A stretch of 64,000 nt of DNA, taken from an uncultured Odoribacter sp. (GTDB taxonomy: Bacteria > Bacteroidota > Bacteroidia > Bacteroidales > Marinifilaceae). Positions 53,847-62,237 of this stretch are shown here, in pieces. Below the pieces are notes generated by a model. The model was given only the letters and a program-made list of their open reading frames with translations. It ran no database searches and was not told where the DNA came from. A program made the position numbers and the translations under genes. The stretch's first letter is position 1, and every line of letters begins with the position of its first letter. Where the stretch lies: the NCBI GenBank assembly GCA_900541415.1, contig UQJP01000016.1:28670-92669 (forward strand). The letters run 5' to 3'.

Positions 53847-53876
53847 CAAAGGTAGTGTTTTTAATCCATTAAGCAA
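53847..53876 (-). promoter_or_regulatory. Promoter of rpoD
   Basis: Minus strand: TTG at 53874-53876, 19 bp, TACCTTTG at 53847-53854. It is a standard housekeeping-type promoter 32 bp ahead of the ATG, so the factor may transcribe its own gene. Confidence 0.7.
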
Positions 53877-53913
53877 TTTGTAAATTAGGCCAATCTAAAT
53901 TTATTAACATTTT

Positions 53914-55389
53914 TTAATTTTGAAGTGAGAAAGCGAAATATTCAACCCTTCCCCTCGGACTCACTGCGGTAACAAAAACTCCCTCATTACCAGCTGCTTT
54001 CAACGCTCTTTCCAAGTCCTCTTCATCATAAACGACGGTATTATTTATTTTAAGAATAATGTAACCTTCGGATAATCCGGCAGATTTAAATTTACCGCTC
54101 TTCAATTCCTGTATTTTTACTCCCTTATTCAGGCGATAGCGGTAACGGTCGTCCTTACTCAAAGGAGTAACTTTTGCACCGAGCACTCCAAAATCTTCTT
54201 TTCCGGTAATAACAGGATCACCATAAGAATTTTGCAAAGTCACATCCATCACCTTCGTCTGTCCGTCCCGGTTCACTTCAACCTGTACCACAGCACCCGG
54301 ATTGTATTTCACCAATTGTTCCTGGAACTCTGCCGGAGTAGTCACATCGAAGCCATTCATTTTAACGATAACGTCCCCTGATTTTAAACCTGCTTTACGG
54401 GCAGCACCGCCTTCCATCACTTCAGCGACATAGATACCGGATTGTTGTTTCAACTTTAATTCCTTAGCCACGGCGGGGGTCACTTCGTGCATAGAAATAC
54501 CGAAAACAGCCCGTTGCACTTTACCATATTCTTTCAGGTCGCTGACCACTTTACGGACAATGCTCACAGGTACGGCAAAAGAATAACCGGAATAACTTCC
54601 CGTGGGAGAATAGATCATGGTATTGATTCCTATCAACTCTCCTTTCGTATTTACAAGAGCTCCACCGCTATTTCCGGGATTAACGGCAGCATCGGTCTGC
54701 AAAAATGATTCCAGATTCATTTGTCCTCCCAAAGCCCTTGCTTTGGCGCTGATAATTCCCGCCGTCACGGTAGAACTCAGATTATACGGGCTTCCTACGG
54801 CCAAAACCCATTCTCCCAGCACCACATCGTCCGAACTTCCGTATTCAATAGGTTGTAATCCTTCTGCATCTATTTTCAGCAGGGCAATGTCGGTATTCCG
54901 GTCACGCCCAATAATCTTTGCCTGAAACTCCCGCTTATCGTTCAAGGTGACAATCACCTGGTCGCTGCCTTCCAGCACATGATTATTCGTAATGATGTAA
55001 CCGTCCTCCGAAATAATAACTCCGGAACCGATTCCCAATCCCCGGGGAACTTCCCGTGTTTGAGGCTGTGCGCCAAACCAAAAATCAAGCAGGGAATTAC
55101 CGCCGACGTATTGCCTTTGCATTTCCAGCGTTTTCACGTTAACCACTGCCGGAACTGTTTTTTTGGCCGCCAGCCTTAAGTCTACACTTCCCGCTCCACC
55201 GACAAATTCAGATTCCTGTACATTGTGCACCACCGGACGCACTGCTCCGGGACCGACAATTTCATGTTGTAACACAGGTTGTATATTTTTAGGCTGCATA
55301 TTATCTACGATAAGAAAAGCAAGCACACCACCTGCGATACCTAATAGAAATGGAATAACAAATTTAATAGCTCTCATATTCTTCATCAT
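53914..55389 (-). CDS. htrA: HtrA/DegP-type periplasmic serine protease
   Basis: A 491-aa periplasmic quality-control protease. An N-terminal hydrophobic segment (about 8-28) acts as signal or anchor. The trypsin-like catalytic triad is His137 (ITNNHV), Asp167 (RNTDIALLK) and Ser241 (NPGNSGG). Two PDZ domains follow (about 295-385 and 405-490); the C-terminal one is shorter than in E. coli DegP. It degrades or refolds misfolded envelope proteins. Alternative starts at Met2 or Met5 exist. Located between rpoD and the META-domain lipoprotein gene, no heat-shock-type promoter recognised. Confidence 0.95.
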   Translation of the reverse strand: MMKNMRAIKFVIPFLLGIAGGVLAFLIVDNMQPKNIQPVLQHEIVGPGAVRPVVHNVQESEFVGGAGSVDLRLAAKKTVPAVVNVKTLEMQRQYVGGNSLLDFWFGAQPQTREVPRGLGIGSGVIISEDGYIITNNHVLEGSDQVIVTLNDKREFQAKIIGRDRNTDIALLKIDAEGLQPIEYGSSDDVVLGEWVLAVGSPYNLSSTVTAGIISAKARALGGQMNLESFLQTDAAVNPGNSGGALVNTKGELIGINTMIYSPTGSYSGYSFAVPVSIVRKVVSDLKEYGKVQRAVFGISMHEVTPAVAKELKLKQQSGIYVAEVMEGGAARKAGLKSGDVIVKMNGFDVTTPAEFQEQLVKYNPGAVVQVEVNRDGQTKVMDVTLQNSYGDPVITGKEDFGVLGAKVTPLSKDDRYRYRLNKGVKIQELKSGKFKSAGLSEGYIILKINNTVVYDEEDLERALKAAGNEGVFVTAVSPRGRVEYFAFSLQN

Positions 55390-55513
55390 TTAATTAAATC
55401 TTACGTCTCCTTATTACTCTCTTATACGCAAGATTAACAATTTCTTTGCCAATCATTTATTAATAAACTCTTAATTAGCAAAGCTTAACATCGAATCATA
55501 ATTATTTATACGA

Positions 55514-55550
55514 TGTAAAAAAACCTTTACTCTTTAGGAGAGTAAAGGTT
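55514..55550 (-). terminator. Terminator of the META-domain gene
   Basis: Arms AACCTTTACTCT and AGAGTAAAGGTT (12 bp); on the minus strand the hairpin is followed by TTTTTTA. Lies 24 bp after the stop codon. Confidence 0.85.
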
Positions 55551-55573
55551 CATTTTATATGAAAAAATATGAA

Positions 55574-55993
55574 TTATTTCTTGGGTTCTTCCGCCTTGTT
55601 AAATACGGCTACGACTTTGTCTTTTGATTTCAACGAGAGCAAACCGTCTTTAATCGAATAAGTGTCTACGGTTTCCAATGCTTTAAAGAACTCCGTTTCC
55701 AGTTGCAGGTCGGGACAGGCCATTCGTGTTGCCCCTAACGGAGAGAATTTCAGTTTATCCCCATCCATTTCATAATTCCCGAAGAAACGATTACATCCTC
55801 CTCTTCCACTTACTTTCTTTTCTGCCTCATTGAACTGAAGATATACTTCACTATTGTTATCGGTCAACTTTACCTCCCTGTCATTCAACGACTTCAATTC
55901 CCATTTCACACCATCCAATTTCGCCATATTTTTAGATGAATTACAGCTCACTCCAAACAGCGCCAAACAGAACAACAATAATAAACTTTTCAT
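55574..55993 (-). CDS. META-domain lipoprotein (HslJ-like)
   Basis: A 139-aa lipoprotein (lipobox FGVSC, Cys17) with one META domain: LDGVKWELKSLNDREVKL (about 26-43), SGRGGCNRFFGNYEMDGDKL (about 63-82) and TRMACPDLQLETEFFKALE (about 91-109). E. coli HslJ has the same domain and is linked to novobiocin tolerance and heat-shock; role here unknown. Two conserved cysteines (in GGCNRF and MACPD) are typical of the domain and may pair. Confidence 0.88.
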   Translation of the reverse strand: MKSLLLLFCLALFGVSCNSSKNMAKLDGVKWELKSLNDREVKLTDNNSEVYLQFNEAEKKVSGRGGCNRFFGNYEMDGDKLKFSPLGATRMACPDLQLETEFFKALETVDTYSIKDGLLSLKSKDKVVAVFNKAEEPKK

Positions 55994-56136
55994 TATTATA
56001 CTTTTAAATTATAATTTCCTGCCATATTCTTCATCAAATAGTATGCCAGAAATGCATGTAAAACTTACATTTTGTCATATACAGGACTGACATTCCGCCG
56101 TCCGGTACTCATTTTTCCCGCCTATTCCATTCGATT

Positions 56137-57363
56137 TCAATTTCTTTGCACAGTCTGATAACCAACAAACCGGAAATATCCGAGATTCGTATCGTAAAAG
56201 TAAAAACGGATGTTATATTCGTTGGGAGTCTGATAAAAGTTATTTTGCAAGGTCACCAGATCGGGAGTGCGTTTATCCTTAGGCACAACCGCATACATAT
56301 AATCATAATTTCCCTGCTTTAATTCTGCCTGTCCGGTATATGCCTTGTTCTTAAAATCATAATCCATTTTCAATTCCGGCAATAACTGCCAGCGGGAAAA
56401 TTTCCCATACACATAGACATCCGCATCCGGAATCGGTTCCGAATAAATGGCAAAATGCACAATAACATAATCCGCCCCCAATTCAGGGTCTTGAGTGTTT
56501 TCTGCCTGTATATAAAAATTTCCGTATTGATTGGCAATCGGAGTATAGGCCGTTGGAACGGTGCCCGGCTGTAAAATAAAATTATACATGCCCTCCGGCC
56601 CTTTCACCACATCTTTCACATATTGGGTATAATACACCAGACTCGTACATGAAAAATTCCGGAAAGGCGATAAGCCGTTAAAAATATTATTCGTTCCGTC
56701 TCCATACACTAACTGCCCTTGCCGGACAAAAGTGGGAACGAAATCACGCCGGGAATTGGGATCCTGATTCCGGGTCACATAGGCCTTTACATCGCGCATC
56801 GGATTATAAACCGGTAAACTCTCATAGTTCACCGTGAAATTTAATTGCTGAGAAGTATAAAGAGTGGCCGGATTAGGACTATTGGATAAGGTTGCCGTTA
56901 TTCCCACCTTGTTTTCCAAAACTGAAAAACGCTGAGCAACAACAGCACTGTCCGGATTTTCATCATTAAAGATCTGCAACAAGTAATTTCCCGATAGCTT
57001 AATACTGACGTCGCTATTCGGTAATAATAAGGAAAAACGGGTATACTGCACGGTTCCGCTATTGGTTGAATAATTATAATCATTCAGCGGATTGCTGAAA
57101 AATCCGGTCAAATAATTGAACGGGCTTAGATTCGAATTTTTCCAATCGGGATCGCAATGTTGTATCCGGTATGAATAAGTGTTCACATCGGGACTCAAAT
57201 CGTCAAAACCGAAATATAATTGCTGCCCGCTTCCTAAAATTATAATCGGCTCGGCAAACGGTTTTCCCACAGGATAACACTGTATGGTCTGTATCTTGCT
57301 CTGTGCCACAACCTGTCCGCAAACGGACAGGAATAAAAATATCGAGTAAAAAAAAATTTTCAT
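56137..57363 (-). CDS. Type IX secretion system Plug protein (DUF5103)
   Basis: A 408-aa exported protein (signal peptide about 1-20). The family is DUF5103; IQTIQCYPVGKPFAEPIIIL, YSYRIQHCDPDWKNSNLSPF and DYNYSTNSGTVQYTRFSLLLP (within the first 140 residues) are its recognisable patterns. In Flavobacterium a DUF5103 protein was identified structurally as the Plug that closes the inner, periplasmic opening of the SprA barrel. It therefore probably works with the sprA product at 10074-17360 in the same cell. A -7 box TAATTTTG (57393-57400, minus strand) lies 30 bp upstream. Confidence 0.88.
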   Translation of the reverse strand: MKIFFYSIFLFLSVCGQVVAQSKIQTIQCYPVGKPFAEPIIILGSGQQLYFGFDDLSPDVNTYSYRIQHCDPDWKNSNLSPFNYLTGFFSNPLNDYNYSTNSGTVQYTRFSLLLPNSDVSIKLSGNYLLQIFNDENPDSAVVAQRFSVLENKVGITATLSNSPNPATLYTSQQLNFTVNYESLPVYNPMRDVKAYVTRNQDPNSRRDFVPTFVRQGQLVYGDGTNNIFNGLSPFRNFSCTSLVYYTQYVKDVVKGPEGMYNFILQPGTVPTAYTPIANQYGNFYIQAENTQDPELGADYVIVHFAIYSEPIPDADVYVYGKFSRWQLLPELKMDYDFKNKAYTGQAELKQGNYDYMYAVVPKDKRTPDLVTLQNNFYQTPNEYNIRFYFYDTNLGYFRFVGYQTVQRN

Positions 57364-57392
57364 TAACCCTGCAATTAAAATCTAATTAACGA

Positions 57393-57421
57393 CAAAATTA
57401 CGTAATTGGTTTGTATATTTG
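57393..57421. promoter_or_regulatory. Divergent -7 boxes for the Plug gene and nqrA
   Basis: TAATTTTG on the minus strand at 57393-57400 faces the Plug gene and TATATTTG on the plus strand at 57414-57421 faces nqrA, with 13 bp between them. Neither has a clean -33 element, and the two polymerases would overlap. Confidence 0.5.
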
Positions 57422-57465
57422 CGCTTTATTTGAGGAAACCATAATCATTAACAATTTAAAATAAC

Positions 57466-58821
57466 ATGTCCAAGGTAATCAAATTAAAAAAAGGCCTTGA
57501 TATTAAGCTGAACGGAGAAGCGGAAAAAGTGGTGAAGCCAGCAGGAAAGATCGCTTTCTGTGCACTAAAGCCCACAGATTTCCGGGCAGTAACTCCCAAA
57601 TTGGCTGTCAAGGTCGGTGATGAAGTGAAAGCGGGGGATGTATTATTTACGGATAAAGCACATCCTGAAGTTAAATTCACGGCACCTGTAAGCGGAATCG
57701 TTGAGACCGTAAACCGGGGCGAACGCAGAAAACTGTTAGAAGTGGTTATCAAAGCAGACGCAGAAATCCAATATCAGGATTTCGGAGCTGCCGATGTTAA
57801 CACATTGAGCAGGGATGAAGCAATCAATAAAATGCTCGATAGCGGCGTATGGCCTGTTATCCTCCAGCGTCCTTATCAGATTATCGCCGATCCCGAAACC
57901 ACCCCTAAAGCAATTTTTGTATCAGGCTTCGATTCAGCCCCACTGGCTCCGGATTATGAAACTATTCTTACCGGACGGGAAAAAGACCTGCAAACAGGTT
58001 TTGATTGCCTCAAAAAATTGTGTGGCAGGAACGTAAATCTGAATTTACGCAGCAATACCCCTTCGACATCTATTTTCAGCAAAATGAAAAATGTCGATAT
58101 TAATTATTTCGACGGACCTCATCCGGCAGGAAATGTAGGTGTTCAAATCCATCATTTGAACCCGATCAGTAAAGGAGAGCTGGTTTGGACAGTCAATGCG
58201 CAGGATGTAGCCATGATCGGCCACCTGTTCAACACCGGACATTTCAATGCTGAAAAAATTATCGCCCTCGCGGGTTCGGAAGTAGAGAAACCGTCCTATT
58301 ACCATTCCATTTTAGGAGCATCCATCAGCAGTATCGTGGATGGGAAATTGAAAAACCAGGTACATCAGCGTATTATCGCCGGAGATGTACTGACGGGTAT
58401 AACTGTGGAACCAAACAGTTTCCTGAGTTTCTACGCTAATGAAATCACTGTGATCCCGGAAGGTGACCACTACGAATTTTTAGGCTGGGCAACTCCCGGA
58501 TTCAATAAATTTTCTGCTTCAAAAACATTCTTCTCATTCTTATGCCCGAAGAAACAATACACGCTCGACACCAATTATCATGGGGAACGCCGTGCCTTTG
58601 TAGTTTCAGGACAATATGAAAAAGTATTCCCGATGGACATTTATCCGGTTTATTTGTTGAAAGCGATCCTCGCAGGCGACATCGATCAGATGGAACAATT
58701 GGGAATCTATGAAGTTGCCCCGGAAGATATGGCTTTATGTGAATTTGTTTGCACATCGAAAATCCCGGTTCAAAAAATCGTAAACCAGGGAATAGAACTG
58801 ATGATGAAAGAAACAAACTAA
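57466..58821 (+). CDS. nqrA: Na+-translocating NADH:quinone reductase subunit A
   Basis: NqrA is the peripheral subunit that binds quinone on the cytoplasmic face of the Na+-NQR complex, which oxidises NADH, reduces quinone and pumps sodium out. The 451-aa protein begins LKKGLDIKLNGEAEKVV, has the biotin/lipoyl-like hybrid region KFTAPVSGIVETVNRGERR (about 66-84) and the nucleotide-fold middle with LLCP-type strands; length is typical. First gene of the complete operon nqrABCDEF. The leader has a -7 box 45 bp upstream. Gap to nqrB is 93 bp. Confidence 0.97.
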   Translation: MSKVIKLKKGLDIKLNGEAEKVVKPAGKIAFCALKPTDFRAVTPKLAVKVGDEVKAGDVLFTDKAHPEVKFTAPVSGIVETVNRGERRKLLEVVIKADAEIQYQDFGAADVNTLSRDEAINKMLDSGVWPVILQRPYQIIADPETTPKAIFVSGFDSAPLAPDYETILTGREKDLQTGFDCLKKLCGRNVNLNLRSNTPSTSIFSKMKNVDINYFDGPHPAGNVGVQIHHLNPISKGELVWTVNAQDVAMIGHLFNTGHFNAEKIIALAGSEVEKPSYYHSILGASISSIVDGKLKNQVHQRIIAGDVLTGITVEPNSFLSFYANEITVIPEGDHYEFLGWATPGFNKFSASKTFFSFLCPKKQYTLDTNYHGERRAFVVSGQYEKVFPMDIYPVYLLKAILAGDIDQMEQLGIYEVAPEDMALCEFVCTSKIPVQKIVNQGIELMMKETN

Positions 58822-58914
58822 ATTCCCGGAAGTGCCCTGTAAGCCAAAACGGACGTTACAGCACTGCCGGCTTTAAATGTTCTGTAAGATTGTAACTTTG
58901 AAACTTAAAATAAC

Positions 58915-60069
58915 ATGAATTTTTTACGAAATTTCTTAGATAAGAAAAAGCCTAACTTTGAAAAAGGAGGAAAATTTGAAAAATTCCATTCCGTTTTCAC
59001 AGGTTTTGAATCTTTTCTTTTCGTGCCGAACAAAACGACAGCGTCGGGAGCACACATCCGCGATGCCGTCGATCTGAAAAGAACCATGATTATCGTGGTC
59101 CTGGCATTAGTTCCGGCACTTCTTTTCGGTATCTACAATGTAGGTTACCAGCATTTCAACGCACTGGGAGCTTTAGCCGAAACTTCATTTTTTCAAATGT
59201 TTTTCTTCGGTTTATGGAAAGTGCTGCCTATGATTATCGTATCCTATGTCGTAGGATTGGGTATCGAATTTGCGGTAGCGCAAATCAAAGGCCATGAAAT
59301 TAATGAAGGATTCCTGGTTTCCGGTCTTTTAATCCCGATGATTATGCCTGTGGAGGCTCCTCTGTGGATGATCGCCGTTTCTACCGCATTCGCCGTCATT
59401 ATCGGCAAGGAAATATTCGGAGGAACCGGAATGAATATCTGGAATCCGGCATTATTGGCACGTGCCTTTTTCTTCTTTTCCTATCCATCGAAAATCTCCG
59501 GAGACGCAGTTTGGATTGCCGACAAGCCGGACACCTTTTCAGGTGCAACGCCATTGGCCGAAGCTGCTTTAGGCATGCCTGTGAGCCACGACCTGAACAC
59601 CATGTTCTGGGGCTTGATCCCGGGGTCTATCGGTGAAACTTCCACCTTCTGCATCCTGCTGGGAGCGATTGTTTTATTAGCAACCGGAATTGCAAGCTGG
59701 CGTATCATGTTCTCTGTTTTTGTCGGAGGATTTTTAATGGCAACCCTTTTACAGTTCACTTTGCCCGAATCTAATCCGTATGCACATGTAACGGCATTGG
59801 AACAATTGGTTATGGGAGGTTTTGCATTTGGAGCCGTATTCATGGCCACCGATCCTGTTACCTCGTCACAAACCAATACAGGAAAATATATCTACGGACT
59901 TTTGGTGGGCTGTATGGCCATCATCATTCGTTGTATCAACCCCGGCTATCCGGAAGGTATGATGCTGGCGATCCTGTTGATGAATACCTTCGCTCCGCTG
60001 ATCGACTGGTTTGTCGTACAGGCCAATATCAAACGCCGTTTGAAGAGAGCTAAAGTTATCGCACAATGA
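58915..60069 (+). CDS. nqrB: Na+-NQR subunit B, FMN-carrying membrane subunit
   Basis: NqrB is the large membrane subunit that carries covalently bound FMN and riboflavin and lies in the Na+ path. The 384-aa protein has about ten hydrophobic helices; the FMN-attachment Thr212 is in DTFSGATPLAEAAL. The motifs GFLVSGLLIPMIMP and MATDPVTSSQT are conserved in the family. FMN is attached by ApbE, whose gene is not in the window. It starts 25 bp before nqrC by spacing. Confidence 0.97.
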   Translation: MNFLRNFLDKKKPNFEKGGKFEKFHSVFTGFESFLFVPNKTTASGAHIRDAVDLKRTMIIVVLALVPALLFGIYNVGYQHFNALGALAETSFFQMFFFGLWKVLPMIIVSYVVGLGIEFAVAQIKGHEINEGFLVSGLLIPMIMPVEAPLWMIAVSTAFAVIIGKEIFGGTGMNIWNPALLARAFFFFSYPSKISGDAVWIADKPDTFSGATPLAEAALGMPVSHDLNTMFWGLIPGSIGETSTFCILLGAIVLLATGIASWRIMFSVFVGGFLMATLLQFTLPESNPYAHVTALEQLVMGGFAFGAVFMATDPVTSSQTNTGKYIYGLLVGCMAIIIRCINPGYPEGMMLAILLMNTFAPLIDWFVVQANIKRRLKRAKVIAQ

Positions 60070-60094
60070 CGATTTATCTATAAAGAAAAACAAG

Positions 60095-60781
60095 ATGAAT
60101 AAACAAGGTAATACATATACATTCCTCTATTCTATTGTATTGGTCGTAGTGGTGGCTGCCCTTTTAGCAATTGTAGCCCTCTCCCTTCAGCCGGCACAAA
60201 ACAGAAATATTGAGAATGAAAAAAGACAGAATATCCTGCGTTCGGTGAACATATCGTCTACGCCGGAAGATTCAAAAGCATTGTTCGACAAATATATTGT
60301 CAAACAATTTATAGTAAATTCCAAAGGTGAAGAAATTGCCGGAGATGCTTTTACGGTAGATTTGGCAAAACAATCTAAAAAAACGTGTGAAGAAAAATTA
60401 CTCCCGGTATTCGTAGCCAATATCGACGGAGCAACCAAGTATATTCTTCCGATTTACGGAAATGGGCTGTGGGGCCCTCTGTGGGGATATATTTCTTTGA
60501 ACGAAGATAAGAATACCGTATATGGAACTGTTTTCGACCACAAGAGTGAAACTCCGGGTCTGGGTGCTGAAATCACTACACCTCAATTCCAAACTCAATT
60601 CGAAGGAAAAATGATCTTCGATAATTCACAACTGGTATCTATCCTCGTGAAAAAAGGAGGCGGGGCCACCGGAGCGCACGAAGTGGATGCAATTTCCGGC
60701 GGTACGATTACTTCCAAAGGAGTTGAAACCATGATCAAGAATTATTTAACCTGTTACGAATCATTCTTAAAAAATAAATAA
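60095..60781 (+). CDS. nqrC: Na+-NQR subunit C, FMN-carrying subunit
   Basis: NqrC has one transmembrane helix (residues about 8-28) and a periplasmic FMN domain. The attachment motif is DAISGGTITSKGV (Thr204); the usual SGAT is SGGT here, a variation in the third position that leaves the flavinylated Thr intact. The conserved GLWGPLWGYISL (about 128-139) is also present. 228 aa, 25 bp after nqrB and 2 bp before nqrD. Confidence 0.96.
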   Translation: MNKQGNTYTFLYSIVLVVVVAALLAIVALSLQPAQNRNIENEKRQNILRSVNISSTPEDSKALFDKYIVKQFIVNSKGEEIAGDAFTVDLAKQSKKTCEEKLLPVFVANIDGATKYILPIYGNGLWGPLWGYISLNEDKNTVYGTVFDHKSETPGLGAEITTPQFQTQFEGKMIFDNSQLVSILVKKGGGATGAHEVDAISGGTITSKGVETMIKNYLTCYESFLKNK

Positions 60782-60783
60782 CC

Positions 60784-61425
60784 ATGAGCGATAAAGAAAC
60801 ATTATTTTCAGCCAAGAACCGGCAATTATTGCTCGGTCCTTTGAGCAAAAATAACCCGGTCATTATCCAGGTTCTGGGTATATGTTCTGCTCTTGCGGTA
60901 ACGGCCAAATTACAGCCGGCCATTGTGATGGCACTATCGGTAACGGCAGTAACGGCTTTCTCCAACGTGATCCTCTCCCTATTGAGAAATACGATTCCGA
61001 CACGAATCCGTATTATCGTGCAATTGGTTGTTGTTGCAGCCCTGGTTATCATCGTCGACCAATTATTAAAAGCCTTTGCTTACGATATTAGCAAGCAGCT
61101 TTCTGTATTCGTCGGATTGATTATCACCAACTGTATTATCATGGGACGAATCGAGGCCTTTGCATTAGGCAACAAACCCTGGCCGTCTTTGCTCGACGGA
61201 ATTGGAAACGGTTTAGGCTATGGATTAATCCTGGTCATCGTTGCATTCTTCCGCGAGTTATTAGGTAGCGGCACGTTATTCGGTATAAAAGTAATCCCCA
61301 ACATCTTCTACGAATGGGGATATGCAAACAACGGACTGATGATCCTGCCCCCGATGGCATTGATTCTGGTGGGTATCATCATTTGGGTTCACCGTGCCAA
61401 AAACAAAGACTTGATAGAAAAATAA
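60784..61425 (+). CDS. nqrD: Na+-NQR subunit D, membrane subunit
   Basis: 213-aa integral membrane subunit with six predicted helices. The N-terminal KNRQLLLGPLSKNNPVIIQVLGICSAL and the FVGLIITNCIIMGR motif (about 112-125, with the cysteine that ligates the 2Fe-2S cluster between NqrD and NqrE) are characteristic. Starts 2 bp after nqrC. Confidence 0.96.
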   Translation: MSDKETLFSAKNRQLLLGPLSKNNPVIIQVLGICSALAVTAKLQPAIVMALSVTAVTAFSNVILSLLRNTIPTRIRIIVQLVVVAALVIIVDQLLKAFAYDISKQLSVFVGLIITNCIIMGRIEAFALGNKPWPSLLDGIGNGLGYGLILVIVAFFRELLGSGTLFGIKVIPNIFYEWGYANNGLMILPPMALILVGIIIWVHRAKNKDLIEK

Positions 61426-61451
61426 GTTAATCAAAAAGAGATACAGAAAAC

Positions 61452-62222
61452 ATGGAAAATCTGTTAAACATATTTGTCCGGTCAATCTTCATCGACAACA
61501 TGATATTTGCATACTTCCTGGGTATGTGTTCTTATCTGGCTGTGTCGAAGACGGTAAAGACCTCTTTCGGACTGGGTGTAGCCGTGATCTTCGTACTTTT
61601 AATTACGGTTCCGGTGAATTACCTGCTCGATAACTACGTATTGAAAGCCGGGGCACTGACCTGGCTGCTGGGTGAAGAAGCCAGCAGTATCGACCTGAGC
61701 TTCCTGAGCTTTATTATGTTCATCGCCGTTATTGCGGCAATAGTACAATTAGTAGAGATGGTGGTTGAGAAATTTGCCCCTGCCCTCTATAATCAATTGG
61801 GTATTTTCTTACCGTTGATCGCTGTGAACTGCGCCATCATGGGAGCATCCTTGTTCATGCAGGAAAGAGGCTATGCAAGCGTAGCCGAAGCAACCACATT
61901 CGGTTTAGGATCAGGTATAGGTTGGTTATTAGCCATCGTCGGCATTGCCGCTATCCGCGAAAAACTGAAATATTCCGATATTCCGGCTCCGTTACGCGGA
62001 ATTGGAATCACGTTTATCGTTACCGGTCTGATGGCTATTTCTTTTATGAGTTTCCTGGGTATCGACCTCGAAAAACTCAAGGCACAGCCAACCCCAACCG
62101 AAGAAACTCAGTTCATTCCGGCACAGGAATCTGTTCCGGCTGCCCAGCTCCAGCCTGCCGATACGGTACAGGCTGCCAATAGCGCAAGTGCAGTAACGGA
62201 AACAGTCCAAACAGAAAACTAA
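61452..62222 (+). CDS. nqrE: Na+-NQR subunit E, membrane subunit with C-terminal tail
   Basis: NqrE is the paralogue of NqrD with six helices; the VNCAIMGASLFMQERGYASV segment (about 122-141) includes the cluster-binding Cys. The core ends near residue 206 (ISFMSFLGIDL), where most NqrE proteins stop, but here a Gln/Pro/Ala/Thr-rich tail of about 50 residues follows (207-256), making the protein 256 aa. The tail looks disordered. 26 bp after nqrD, 15 bp before nqrF. Confidence 0.95.
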   Translation: MENLLNIFVRSIFIDNMIFAYFLGMCSYLAVSKTVKTSFGLGVAVIFVLLITVPVNYLLDNYVLKAGALTWLLGEEASSIDLSFLSFIMFIAVIAAIVQLVEMVVEKFAPALYNQLGIFLPLIAVNCAIMGASLFMQERGYASVAEATTFGLGSGIGWLLAIVGIAAIREKLKYSDIPAPLRGIGITFIVTGLMAISFMSFLGIDLEKLKAQPTPTEETQFIPAQESVPAAQLQPADTVQAANSASAVTETVQTEN

Positions 62223-62237
62223 AATCTTAAATCTGAA

